This document shows, piece after piece, positions 24,663 to 32,728 of a DNA stretch of 64,000 nucleotides. The stretch lies in the NCBI GenBank assembly GCA_004561545.1, contig SFVK01000003.1:94329-158328 (forward strand). The letters run 5' to 3'. The translations under genes were made by a program, and so were the position numbers. This stretch comes from a bacterium. GTDB taxonomy: Bacteria; Bacillota; Clostridia; Oscillospirales; Ruminococcaceae. Numbering within the stretch: the stretch's first letter is position 1; the number at the start of each line of letters is the position of its first letter. The notes under the pieces are model-generated. The model was not told the DNA's origin. It worked only from the letters and a program-made list of their open reading frames with translations, and did no database searches.

Positions 24663-25791
24663 GGGGCGTCTCCTCTCTGTCTGCGTCACGGGACGCGGTT
24701 ACGGTGATCCGATAAAAATTCTTGGCGCTGCATCCTGCCCGTCCGCCACCCGCACAGGCGCAGGCGCAGGCACAGCTGGAAACGCAGGCACAGGCGCAGG
24801 CGCAACCCGAATGGTTGCTGGTTCCGCTGCGCCGTCCGGCACCGCCGCCACGGGTGGTGCCGCCCCCGGCCCGGAAGTTGGCCGGCGGGTCCACCGGATG
24901 GTACCCGGCGGGCGGGGGAAGGGTACGGGCCACATGAATCACATGGGCGCCGTTGGAATACCAGAGCCAGTCATCGGGGTCCTCCTCCCCAAAACCGCCC
25001 TCCCAAGTGGCCCGGCGGGTGTTGAGAAACACCAGCAGGAGGACCAGCACAAATACAATCAGGAACCCGATCAGCAGGGCGTCCCCGCTGTCGTCCTCCT
25101 CATAGTACATCTCGTTGGCGGCGGCCGCCGCGTTGGGGTCCAGCCCGGCGGCGCTTTCTGCGGGAAGGGTGACGGACACCGTGACCCGCTCCCCGTGGCC
25201 CAGGTTCTGGAAGGTCCAGACATAGTAGCCGTTTTCCAGCGCTCCGTCCTCCGCCGTCATGCCGTCCACCGCACGCCAGCGGATGGTCAGCTGCTTCACG
25301 CACAGATCCTCAAACCAGCCCGGAGTAAAGGCATAGTCCGCGCCGCCCTCCCCGTTGAGCAGGAACAGGTGGGACTGATGGACCCGGAAGGCAAAGTGTA
25401 CGTTGCTCTTCTGGCCGTTGGCAGCGGCCACGTCGGGGGCGTAGTACCGGTTGGTAAAGACCACCTTGGCAAAGGCGCCTTCCCCGTTCATAGCCCTCAC
25501 GTCGCTCACCGTGTCGGGGGTCAGGTTTTCCAGACTGTCGTTGTGGGGGTTGGGCAGGCCGATCTTGACCCAGCTCAGCGGTTCGTCCGCACTGCCCCCG
25601 ATCACGTTCCAGTCAATTTCGTAGGTGATGTCAGCGGTGCCGTCCGCCCGGGGGTCCACCGTCACCACATAATTTGCGATCTCGTCCAGGTCGCCCTCAT
25701 CCGCCCGGGCGGGCAGGGCCAGCAGCGGCAGGACCAGCAGCAGGACCAGCGACGCCCACAGCCGGGTCATGGAAAGTTTCAGTTGTCTCAT
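24652..25791 (-). CDS. Membrane protein with cytoplasmic Cys-Ala repeat tail
   Basis: A 379-aa protein of no family I can name firmly. It has a signal peptide (1-30, cleavage near LPARA), a beta-rich outer domain (about 31-235; YVVTVDPRADGTADITYEIDW is reminiscent of the DUF2207 N-terminus), one membrane helix (about 238-257), and a tail that should face the cytosol. The tail is Pro/Gly/Arg-rich, then has CACACACVSSCACACACA (Cys 330-346), GGGRAG and a ninth Cys at 354, and ends about 25 residues later. The gene abuts the radical SAM gene (stop TGA followed directly by ATG) and overlaps the AAA+ gene. The tail is a likely substrate of the radical SAM enzyme; this is inference. Confidence 0.7.
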   Translation of the reverse strand: MRQLKLSMTRLWASLVLLLVLPLLALPARADEGDLDEIANYVVTVDPRADGTADITYEIDWNVIGGSADEPLSWVKIGLPNPHNDSLENLTPDTVSDVRAMNGEGAFAKVVFTNRYYAPDVAAANGQKSNVHFAFRVHQSHLFLLNGEGGADYAFTPGWFEDLCVKQLTIRWRAVDGMTAEDGALENGYYVWTFQNLGHGERVTVSVTLPAESAAGLDPNAAAAANEMYYEEDDSGDALLIGFLIVFVLVLLLVFLNTRRATWEGGFGEEDPDDWLWYSNGAHVIHVARTLPPPAGYHPVDPPANFRAGGGTTRGGGAGRRSGTSNHSGCACACACVSSCACACACAGGGRAGCSAKNFYRITVTASRDADREETPHEP

Positions 25792-27186
25792 TCAGCAGCC
25801 CTCCCCCCACACAGGGGCATCCCCCAGCTGGCAGATGTGTTCCATTTGGGTGCTCCGTCCCCGGATGCGCAGGCATTCGCTGTTGTGCCAGATGCGTTTC
25901 CAGGGATCATGGAGAATGTTGCCCAGCCCGGCCCCGGCGCCCAGCCAGCTCTGGCAGGGCAGAACGGTGCCGTCCGGCGCAATGGCCATGTTGGAAAGGC
26001 AGGCCCCGCAGCTGGGAATCTGGGAGAATCCCAGCCCGGTCAGCGTTTCATCCGGCAGCCAGCCGGGGCTGGTGAAATTGACTTCCATGTGGTGTGCCGC
26101 CGCATATTCCATGGCGGGGCGCAGCACGGCGGTGAGTGCATCGGGGGAAAGCCGGGTGGCCCGGCTCTGTCCGCTCTGCGCGCCGCCGGTGGGGATCAGC
26201 CCGCTGCAGGTGGCGTACCGCACGCCCAGCTCGTTGGCCAGAGCCAGTGTGGCGGTGTAGTCCTGGTTCAGGCTGCACAGAGGCGTGTTGATGCTCACAT
26301 TCAGCCCTGCTTCCAGGGCGTTTTTGACGCCGCTGACGGTATCCTGCCAGCCTGCGGCGCCCACCAGCGTGTTGTGGGTGGCCTCGTCGGCGGAGTAAAG
26401 GGTGATCTGTACGCTGTCCAGACTGGCCTCATGCAGTTCCCGGCACAGGGCGCTGGTCAGCAGCCGGCCATTGGTGTTCAGCCGGGTTACAAACCACTGG
26501 GCGGAGCGCACCAGGTTCACCAGATCGTGGCGCAGTGTGGGCTCGCCGCCCGTGAACGTCAGCTGGGGAATGCCCGCTGCCCGGCATTTCTGCAAAACCG
26601 CCAGCCACTGGTCGGTGTCCAGCTCCGGCACGGCGCCCAGCGGCTGCCCGGCGGCGTAGCAATGCAGACATTTCTGGTTGCAGTGCCACGCGCCGTCCTT
26701 GGCCATGGAACTGACCATCAGATCCATGCGGTGGGGCGCCGTCATATAACGGGCGTAGCTTCCCAGCTCCATCGGCTGGATTGGCACCGGAGGCTCCTTG
26801 CCCTGGGCGATGGCCCGGAAGGAGGCCAGCATGGCGGTCAGGTCGGCCTCAATCTGGCCGGCGGCCTCTTTGGGATAAATCCGGCAGGTGGCCTCCACGG
26901 CCTGGGTCTTGACGGTCTGCCACTGGTCGGGGTCAATCTCTTTGCCCTCAAAGGGCTGCAGGGCGTCCATCAGGTTGGCAAGCAGGATGGCCCAGGAAAC
27001 GCTCAGGGGCAGAATGTCCTGGCCGTTGAGGATGGCAAGATAGGGGATATCCTTGCGGGCGGAAGGCGTGGCGGGCACCAGGTGAATGCGCACCACGCCG
27101 GGCCCGTCGGGGTCCAGCGTTACATGGCGCACCACGTCCAGATGACGGTGCAGATACTGCGTTTCCGCGCGGGTCAATAATTTCAT
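25792..27186 (-). CDS. Radical SAM protein with SPASM-like C-terminal cysteines
   Basis: A 464-aa enzyme. About 150 N-terminal residues match nothing I recognise. The radical SAM core starts at CNQKCLHCY (Cys 169, 173, 176, binding the SAM [4Fe-4S] cluster), followed by LTFTGGEPTLR and LNTNGRLL. The C-terminal part has CGAC (393, 396), APDGTVLPCQSW (411), and further Cys at 452 and at the last residue, 464, a SPASM-type pattern for one or two auxiliary clusters. SPASM enzymes commonly modify peptides or proteins, for example by Cys thioether links. ATG 27186 has GGAG eight bases upstream. The next gene encodes a Cys-Ala repeat protein, a plausible substrate. Confidence 0.9.
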   Translation of the reverse strand: MKLLTRAETQYLHRHLDVVRHVTLDPDGPGVVRIHLVPATPSARKDIPYLAILNGQDILPLSVSWAILLANLMDALQPFEGKEIDPDQWQTVKTQAVEATCRIYPKEAAGQIEADLTAMLASFRAIAQGKEPPVPIQPMELGSYARYMTAPHRMDLMVSSMAKDGAWHCNQKCLHCYAAGQPLGAVPELDTDQWLAVLQKCRAAGIPQLTFTGGEPTLRHDLVNLVRSAQWFVTRLNTNGRLLTSALCRELHEASLDSVQITLYSADEATHNTLVGAAGWQDTVSGVKNALEAGLNVSINTPLCSLNQDYTATLALANELGVRYATCSGLIPTGGAQSGQSRATRLSPDALTAVLRPAMEYAAAHHMEVNFTSPGWLPDETLTGLGFSQIPSCGACLSNMAIAPDGTVLPCQSWLGAGAGLGNILHDPWKRIWHNSECLRIRGRSTQMEHICQLGDAPVWGEGC

Positions 27187-27219
27187 CAAAACCACTCCAT
27201 GAGGGTATTTTATGCAAAA

Positions 27220-27241
27220 CGGGGTGCGCCGGGGCACCCCG
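27220..27241 (-). terminator. Terminator-like hairpin in the radical SAM leader
   Basis: CGGGGTGC pairs with GCACCCCG around a 6-base loop and is followed on the minus strand by TTTTGCAT, about 33 bp before the radical SAM start codon and about 33 bp after the predicted transcript start. A small CGGT-TTTG-ACCG hairpin lies upstream. It looks like an attenuator. Confidence 0.6.
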
Positions 27242-27280
27242 CAGGAAATACGGTCAAAACCGAAAAAACTTTACAGGCTC

Positions 27281-27309
27281 ATTATACCATGAACCACATC
27301 CAATTACAA
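27281..27309 (-). promoter_or_regulatory. Promoter of the radical SAM/Cys-Ala/AAA+ operon
   Basis: Minus strand TTGTAA, 17-bp spacer, TATAAT. It gives a leader of about 88 nt before the radical SAM gene. The prfC terminator lies just upstream, so the three-gene operon is an independent unit. Confidence 0.8.
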
Positions 27310-27337
27310 TCGCGGACAAAAGTCCACCGCAAAAAAA

Positions 27338-27362
27338 CACCGCAGGGGCGCGCCCTGCGGTG
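27338..27362 (-). terminator. Terminator of prfC
   Basis: CACCGCAGGGC pairs with GCCCTGCGGTG, followed on the minus strand by seven T. It lies 22 bp after the prfC stop codon. Confidence 0.85.
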
Positions 27363-27383
27363 ACAGATGGCAAAATGGCGGGA

Positions 27384-28997
27384 TCAGAAGGTCAGGTTGC
27401 CGAACTCCGACAGCTTCAGCCCGCTGTTGTGCTGGGTGGCCCAGTCAATGCTCCATGGGCTGCCGAACAGCAGCAGATGGTTGCCCTTCAGGTCCTCGAT
27501 GCAGCGGGTGTCGCTGGTCAGGTCCAGCGTCTTGGGGTCCAGCTCATCGGGATCGTTGAGAATCCAGCGCAGATGTTCATAGGGCAGCGTCTGCATACGG
27601 ATGTCCACGTTGTACTCGTTGCGCAGGCGGTATTCCAGCACTTCCAGCTGCAAGACGCCCACCACACCCACAATCACTTCCTCCATGCCGGAGCCAAGGT
27701 CGCGGAAAATCTGGATGGCGCCCTCCTGGGCAATCTGTTCCATCCCCTTGACAAACTGCTTGCGCTTCATGGTGTCCACCTGGGTGACACGGGCAAAGTG
27801 TTCCGGCGCAAACGTGGGGATGCCGGCAAACTGCACATGCTGCCTGCCGGTACACAGCGTGTCGCCGATGGAGAAAATGCCCGGGTCGAACAGACCGATG
27901 ATATCCCCGGCGTAGGCCTCGTCCACAATGGCGCGGTCGTCAGCCATCAGGCTGGTGCCGGTGGCCAGCTTGATGTTTTTGCCCTCCTGCACATGGAAAG
28001 CCTCCATGCCGCGCTCAAACTTGCCCGAGCAGATGCGCAGGAAGGCGATGCGGTCCCGGTGGTTCTTGTTCATGTTGGCCTGAATCTTAAACACAAAACC
28101 GCTGAACTGCTCGCTCTGGGGGTCCACGACCTCGCCGCTCAGCGAGTCGGTGCGGGGCAGGGGAGGCGGGGTCAGGCGCAAAAACTCTTTCAGGAAAGGC
28201 TCCACGCCAAAGTTGGTGAGCGCCGAGCCAAAGAACACCGGCGAAAGCTCGCCGTGCTGGACGGCCTCCAGGTCAAACTCCTCCGCCGCGCCGTCCAGCA
28301 GCTCAATGTCCTCCGCCAGTTTTTCGTGGTTGGCGGGACCAATCAGCCCGTCCATCTCCGGCGCTCCCAGTTCGGCCTCAATCTCATCCACCATCCGCAC
28401 GCCGTTGGCCCGTCCGTCCCCCGAGAAGGCCAGCACATGGCGGGACGCACGGTCGAACACACCCTTGAACTCCTTGCCGCAGCCGATGGGCCAGTTCATG
28501 GGATAGGTCTTGATGCCCAGAATGGTCTCGATGTTTTCCATCAGCTCAAAGGGGTCCCGGGCCTCCCGGTCCATCTTGTTAATAAAGGTAAAGATGGGAA
28601 TGTGGCGCAGCGTGCAGACCTTGAACAGCTTGATGGTCTGGGCCTCCACGCCCTTGGCCGCGTCAATGACCATCACGGCGGAGTCTGCCGCCATGAGGGT
28701 GCGGTAGGTGTCCTCCGAGAAATCCTGGTGGCCGGGGGTATCCAGGATGTTGATGCACTTGCCCTGGTAGTTGAACTGCAGCACCGAGGATGTGACCGAG
28801 ATGCCGCGCTGCTTCTCGATGTCCATCCAGTCCGACACGGCGTGTTTGGCGCTCTGCTTGCCCTTGACGGAACCGGCGGTCTGGATGGCGCCCCCGTAGA
28901 GCAGCAGCTTTTCGGTCAATGTGGTTTTGCCGGCGTCCGGGTGCGAGATGATCGCAAAGGTCCGCCGGCGCTCAATTTCTTCGCGCATGGTTGGCAT
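27384..28997 (-). CDS. prfC: Peptide chain release factor 3
   Basis: A 537-aa translational GTPase with G1 AIISHPDAGKTTLTEKLLLYGGAI, the switch-I segment DWMDIEKQRGISVTSSVLQF, G3 DTPGHQDFSEDTYRTL and G4 NKMDRE, all specific for RF3 rather than EF-G. Full length for the family (about 530 aa). RF3 removes RF1 and RF2 from the ribosome after peptide release. ATG 28997 has AAGGAG ten bases upstream. The gene is transcribed alone from a promoter at 29089-29117 to its own terminator. Confidence 0.95.
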   Translation of the reverse strand: MPTMREEIERRRTFAIISHPDAGKTTLTEKLLLYGGAIQTAGSVKGKQSAKHAVSDWMDIEKQRGISVTSSVLQFNYQGKCINILDTPGHQDFSEDTYRTLMAADSAVMVIDAAKGVEAQTIKLFKVCTLRHIPIFTFINKMDREARDPFELMENIETILGIKTYPMNWPIGCGKEFKGVFDRASRHVLAFSGDGRANGVRMVDEIEAELGAPEMDGLIGPANHEKLAEDIELLDGAAEEFDLEAVQHGELSPVFFGSALTNFGVEPFLKEFLRLTPPPLPRTDSLSGEVVDPQSEQFSGFVFKIQANMNKNHRDRIAFLRICSGKFERGMEAFHVQEGKNIKLATGTSLMADDRAIVDEAYAGDIIGLFDPGIFSIGDTLCTGRQHVQFAGIPTFAPEHFARVTQVDTMKRKQFVKGMEQIAQEGAIQIFRDLGSGMEEVIVGVVGVLQLEVLEYRLRNEYNVDIRMQTLPYEHLRWILNDPDELDPKTLDLTSDTRCIEDLKGNHLLLFGSPWSIDWATQHNSGLKLSEFGNLTF

Positions 28998-29088
28998 AAC
29001 GTCAAAACTCCTTTATCCTTTCAATGTGACCGGTCTTTCTGCGGCTGTCACATGGGGCCCACTCCTTCGCTGTACGACATACTGTTTT

Positions 29089-29117
29089 ATCATACTCTGT
29101 TTTCCAACGGAATGCAA
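29089..29117 (-). promoter_or_regulatory. prfC promoter
   Basis: Minus strand TTGCAT, 17-bp spacer, TATGAT, about 90 bp before the prfC start. Confidence 0.65.
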
Positions 29118-29125
29118 TGAAAAAA

Positions 29126-29653
29126 TCAATCTTTTTCCCGCGTCTGCGCCGCCGCGTGGGCTTTGGCCAGTGCCCGGTACTCTTCCGCGTTGGCCAGGTT
29201 GTCGGCGGCCAGATCCTCACGCGCCGTTCCATGGACCCTGGCCGGCACGCCCATGACCACGGTTTCGTCGGGAACCACCATTTTTTCGGGGACCAGCGCC
29301 CCGGCCGCCACCACGGCGCCCCGGCCCACCACCGCGCCGTTCATCACGGTGGCGTGCATTCCGATGAGAGCTCCGTCCCCGATGGTGCAGCCGTGCACCA
29401 CCGCGCTGTGGCCGATGGAGACATTCTCCCCGATCACAACGTCCAGCCCCGGCCCGGTGTGGAGCACGGCGTTGTCCTGCACGTTGGACCCGCGCCCAAC
29501 CCGGATGTGCCCGGTGTCGGCACGCAGCACCGCGCCGTACCAGATGCTGCAATTTTCCCCCAGGTCCACCGCGCCCGCCAGCGTGGCGTTGTCCGCCACA
29601 AAGGCGGCGCCGTTGTCCCGCGGCGACGCGCCGCCCACCGTGATGTTTCTCAT
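29126..29653 (-). CDS. Gamma-carbonic-anhydrase-like hexapeptide-repeat protein
   Basis: A 175-aa left-handed beta-helix protein. Hexapeptide repeats run from ATLAGAVDLGENCSIWYGAVLRAD to VVPDETVVMGVPAR. It keeps the metal-site residues of the YrdA/PaaY/CcmM group: R in LRADTGHIRVGRGSNVQDNAVLH, and the histidines in GHSAVVHGCTIGDGALIGMHA. Some members are carbonic anhydrases and others have no shown activity; a role in CO2/bicarbonate exchange is possible. ATG 29653 has AGGAGG eight bases upstream. It is divergent from the HAD gene and shares its promoter region. Confidence 0.9.
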   Translation of the reverse strand: MRNITVGGASPRDNGAAFVADNATLAGAVDLGENCSIWYGAVLRADTGHIRVGRGSNVQDNAVLHTGPGLDVVIGENVSIGHSAVVHGCTIGDGALIGMHATVMNGAVVGRGAVVAAGALVPEKMVVPDETVVMGVPARVHGTAREDLAADNLANAEEYRALAKAHAAAQTREKD

Positions 29654-29682
29654 TGCCAGTGCCTCCTGTCTGTTTGCTTTCT

Positions 29683-29734
29683 ATCATACAACTTTTGGCG
29701 GGAAATTGCAAAAAATTCCCCCGTCTGGTATACT
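29683..29734. promoter_or_regulatory. Face-to-face divergent promoters sharing one -35 hexamer
   Basis: The palindrome TTGCAA (29706-29711) serves as -35 on both strands. On the plus strand a 17-bp spacer leads to TATACT (29729-29734) for the HAD gene; on the minus strand a 17-bp spacer leads to TATGAT (29683-29688) for the hexapeptide gene. The two promoters cannot both be occupied by polymerase at once. Confidence 0.75.
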
Positions 29735-29767
29735 GATTTTAAAACCAGAGAGTTGGGAGTTGTGGTT

Positions 29768-30541
29768 ATGATTCGGATGGTGTGCAGTGACCTGGACGGA
29801 ACGCTGCTGCAATATGGAAAAAAGAACCTGGAGGGGGAAATTTTTACCCAGATCCGTGCGCTGCATGAGCGGGGGATTTTGTTCTGTCCCGCCAGCGGGC
29901 GGCAGTACAACAGCCTGCGGCAGCTCTTTGCCCCTGTGGCGGACTGCTGTGTGTTCCTGTGCGAAAACGGCGGCGTGGTATTCCGGGACGGCCGTGTGAT
30001 CGCCAAGACCCCCATGCCCCGGGCGTTGGCCGAGGAAATTGCCTGGGATTTCTGGAACCGCACCGATGAAAAAGGGGAGATCATGCTCTCCGGCGAAAAC
30101 ACCGTCTATCTGATGAGCCGGGGCCGGGGGATGGTGGACCGGGTAAAGTTCATCGGCAACAATTACCGCATCATTTCTGACCCCGCCGAGATCCCCGAAG
30201 ACATTGTCAAGGTGTCGGTTTATATCGCCGAGGGGGTGGACGATTTTGCGCCACGGTTTGCGGAACGGTGGAAACACGCCAACTGCGCGGTGGCGGGGCC
30301 AAAGTGGATTGATACCACCCTTTCCAACAAGGGCACCGGTGTGAAAAGCCTGTGCCGGGCGCTGGACATTACCCCCGATGAGATCATGGCATTTGGGGAT
30401 AATTATAACGATGTGGCGATGCTGGACCTGGTGGGGACCGCCTATATTATGGATACGGCTGCTGCGCCGCTGCGGCAGCGGTACCCGCTGCACACCCCGC
30501 GCCCGGAGGACGCGCTGCGGGCGTTTCTCTCCCAAACTTAA
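29768..30541 (+). CDS. HAD family (Cof-type) sugar-phosphate phosphatase
   Basis: A 257-aa HAD-IIB hydrolase: motif I VCSDLDGTLL at the N-terminus, motif II-like PASGRQY (ASGR), the K of motif III in DTTLSNKGTGVKSLCRAL, and motif IV AFGDNYNDVAML. The central cap of about 100 residues is the Cof type. These proteins remove phosphate from sugar phosphates or similar metabolites; the substrate is unknown. ATG 29768 follows GGGAG by eight bases. An open frame extends far upstream to 29117, but that part is antisense to the hexapeptide gene and not coding. Confidence 0.9.
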   Translation: MIRMVCSDLDGTLLQYGKKNLEGEIFTQIRALHERGILFCPASGRQYNSLRQLFAPVADCCVFLCENGGVVFRDGRVIAKTPMPRALAEEIAWDFWNRTDEKGEIMLSGENTVYLMSRGRGMVDRVKFIGNNYRIISDPAEIPEDIVKVSVYIAEGVDDFAPRFAERWKHANCAVAGPKWIDTTLSNKGTGVKSLCRALDITPDEIMAFGDNYNDVAMLDLVGTAYIMDTAAAPLRQRYPLHTPRPEDALRAFLSQT

Positions 30542-30566
30542 ACGTTTTCTCTCGACACTATGCAAA

Positions 30567-30632
30567 TGGACAAAAATCGACCGGCGACCTGCGGTGATTT
30601 TGGTTGACTTTGTCCAAAGAAAATGCTATGAT
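30567..30632 (+). promoter_or_regulatory. ptsH promoter with upstream inverted repeat
   Basis: TTGACT (30604-30609), 17-bp spacer, TATGAT (30627-30632), about 60 bp before ptsH. TGGACAAA (30567-30574) and its exact complement TTTGTCCA (30609-30616) flank the -35 box, which could allow a loop or a bound regulator. Confidence 0.65.
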
Positions 30633-30693
30633 AAACACGATAAATCTATGCGGGGGTTTGTGAGAAACACCTGTGTTTTGGGAGGCAGACAGT

Positions 30694-30951
30694 ATGAAGC
30701 AGTTCAACTATACCATTCAGGAAGCCGTGGGCATCCACGCCCGCCCGGCCGGCCTGTTGGTCAAGGAAGTTAAGAAGTACAAGAGCACCGTCACCGTGAT
30801 TCTGGGTGACAAGTCCAGCAACGCCCTCAAGCTGATGGCTCTGATGGGCATGGGCGTCAAGTGTGGCGATACCGTTACCGTCACCGTGGAAGGTGAGGAC
30901 GAGGATGTTGCCGCCCCGGCGCTGGAACAATTCTTCAAAGAGCATCTGTAA
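30694..30951 (+). CDS. ptsH: PTS phosphocarrier protein HPr
   Basis: An 85-aa HPr. The active-site histidine lies in GIHARPAGLLV (His15) and the regulatory serine in SSNALKLMALMGMGVKCGD (Ser46), the site used by HPr kinase in Firmicutes for catabolite control. HPr takes phosphate from enzyme I and passes it to sugar-specific EIIA proteins. The start ATG 30694 follows GGGAGG by eight bases; an upstream in-frame TTG at 30673 has no ribosome site. ptsI follows after a hairpin. Confidence 0.95.
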   Translation: MKQFNYTIQEAVGIHARPAGLLVKEVKKYKSTVTVILGDKSSNALKLMALMGMGVKCGDTVTVTVEGEDEDVAAPALEQFFKEHL

Positions 30952-30964
30952 GCCCAAACAAAAG

Positions 30965-31000
30965 GCGGCTGCCCCTTTCCTTACGGGCAGCCGCGTTTTT
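30965..31000 (+). terminator. Hairpin between ptsH and ptsI
   Basis: GCGGCTGCCC pairs with GGGCAGCCGC around a 10-base loop, followed by GTTTTTG. It probably ends part of the ptsH transcripts, giving more HPr than enzyme I. Confidence 0.8.
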
Positions 31001-31027
31001 GTCATGGCAGGAAGGAGAGCATGAACA

Positions 31028-32710
31028 ATGATTAGTATTCAGGGCAAGGGCGTTTCGGCCGGTGTGGGGGTTGGCCCGCTGTATTTCTATCAGCGCGCCA
31101 AGACCGAGATCCCCCGTTATACGACACAGGATGCCGACGCAGAATGGCACCGCTTCAAGGGTGCCCAGACCGCAGCCATCGAGCAGCTGGGCGAGCTGGC
31201 CGAGAAAGCCCGCGCCGAGGCCGGCGATGACGCCGCCATGCTGTTTGAGACCCATCAGATGATGGCCGAAGATCTGGATTATGAGGAAGCCATCGAAGGC
31301 CGCATCAACAACGACAAGCTCAACGCCGAGGCCGCCGTGGCCGATACGGCGGAGGAGTTTGCCGCCATGTTTGAGGCTATGGACGACAGCTATATGCAGG
31401 CCCGCGCCGCCGATGTGAAGGATGTCTCCACCCGCATTCTGGGCATTCTGTCCGGTGCGGTGCAGGGTGGCATTGCCTCCGACGTGCCGGTCCTGCTGGC
31501 CGCCGATGATCTGGCCCCCTCCGAGACGGTTCAGCTGGACAAGTCCAAGATTCTGGGCTTTATCACGTCCGGTGGTTCCGGCTCCAGCCACACGGCCATT
31601 CTGGCCCGCACCATGGGCATTCCGGCCATTGTCGGCGTCGGCGATGCGCTGCGTCCCGAGTATGCCGGCCGCCCTTGCATGATCGACGGCTCCACCGGCA
31701 ATGTGGTCATTGATCCCGATGACATGACCCGGGACCGCCTGCTGAAAAAGCGGGAGGAGCAGCTGCGCCTTCAGCGCCTGCTGGAAACGCTCAAGGGCCA
31801 GGCCAACGTCACCAGGGACGGCAAGACGGTGCGCATTTACTGCAACATCGGTTCGCCGGATGACGTCCACGCCGTGCAGGTCAACGACGGCGGCGGCATC
31901 GGCCTGTTCCGCAGCGAGTTCCTCTACCTCAACAGCCCGGACTTCCCCACCGAGGACGAGCAGTTTGAGGCCTACAAGAAGGTCCTTTCCGACATGGACG
32001 GCAAGGAAGTGATCATCCGCACGCTGGATATCGGCGCGGACAAACAGATTGGCTACTTCAACCTGCCCAAGGAGGAAAACCCCGCCATGGGTATGCGCGC
32101 GCTGCGCATCTGCCTGACCCGGCCGGAAATCTTCAAGACCCAGCTGCGGGCCCTCTACCGTGCCTCCGCCTACGGCAAGCTGGGCATCATGTTCCCCATG
32201 GTCACCAGCGTGTGGGAGGTCCGGGAGGCCAAGCGCCTGTGCGAGGAAGTCAAGCGGGAGCTGAAGGAGAAGGGGATTCCCTACGCCGAGGACGTTCAGA
32301 TCGGCATCATGATCGAGACGCCCGCCGCCGCCATTCTCAGCGACCGTCTGGCCAAGGAAGTGGACTTCTTCAGCTGCGGCACCAATGACCTGACCCAGTA
32401 CACGCTCGCCTGCGACCGCCAGAACAACGATCTGGGACGCTTCTACGATCCGCACCATCCCGCCGTTCTGCGTCTGCTCAAAATGGTCACCGAAAATGCC
32501 CACAAGAACGGCATCTGGGTTGGTATCTGCGGTGAGCTGGGCGCCGACTTGACCCTGACCGAAACCTTCCTTGCCATCGGCGTGGACGAGCTCTCGGTCA
32601 GCCCCCGTGCCGTGCTGCCGCTGCGCAACGCCGTGCGCATGACCGACACCCGCGAATCTGCCCCCCGCCTGCTGGCCGCCATCAATGACGAGTACCCCGA
32701 AAGCCTGTAA
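31028..32710 (+). CDS. ptsI: PTS enzyme I (phosphoenolpyruvate-protein phosphotransferase)
   Basis: A 560-aa enzyme I, close to the usual 570. The N-terminal domain starts MISIQGKGVSAGVGVGPLYF. The phosphohistidine lies in GGSGSSHTAILARTMGIPAIVG, and the PEP-binding barrel has LFRSEFLYL, MGMRALRICLTRPEIF, GIMIETPAAA and SCGTNDLTQYTLACDRQN. It uses PEP to phosphorylate HPr, the first step of PTS sugar uptake. ATG 31028 follows AAGGAG by ten bases. No PTS sugar permease is in this window. Confidence 0.96.
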   Translation: MISIQGKGVSAGVGVGPLYFYQRAKTEIPRYTTQDADAEWHRFKGAQTAAIEQLGELAEKARAEAGDDAAMLFETHQMMAEDLDYEEAIEGRINNDKLNAEAAVADTAEEFAAMFEAMDDSYMQARAADVKDVSTRILGILSGAVQGGIASDVPVLLAADDLAPSETVQLDKSKILGFITSGGSGSSHTAILARTMGIPAIVGVGDALRPEYAGRPCMIDGSTGNVVIDPDDMTRDRLLKKREEQLRLQRLLETLKGQANVTRDGKTVRIYCNIGSPDDVHAVQVNDGGGIGLFRSEFLYLNSPDFPTEDEQFEAYKKVLSDMDGKEVIIRTLDIGADKQIGYFNLPKEENPAMGMRALRICLTRPEIFKTQLRALYRASAYGKLGIMFPMVTSVWEVREAKRLCEEVKRELKEKGIPYAEDVQIGIMIETPAAAILSDRLAKEVDFFSCGTNDLTQYTLACDRQNNDLGRFYDPHHPAVLRLLKMVTENAHKNGIWVGICGELGADLTLTETFLAIGVDELSVSPRAVLPLRNAVRMTDTRESAPRLLAAINDEYPESL

Positions 32711-32728
32711 TTTCTGTAAAAAATCACC

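Noticed and set aside
24720..24810. The GC-rich hexamer repeats as a CRISPR array or VNTR only
   Set aside because: The repeats stay in frame and encode Cys-Ala in a gene with good start, topology and coupling; there are no spacers. No CRISPR array or cas gene was seen in the window.
29117..29767. N-terminal extension of the HAD phosphatase frame
   Set aside because: The extension is antisense to the hexapeptide-repeat gene; the family start and ribosome site are at 29768.
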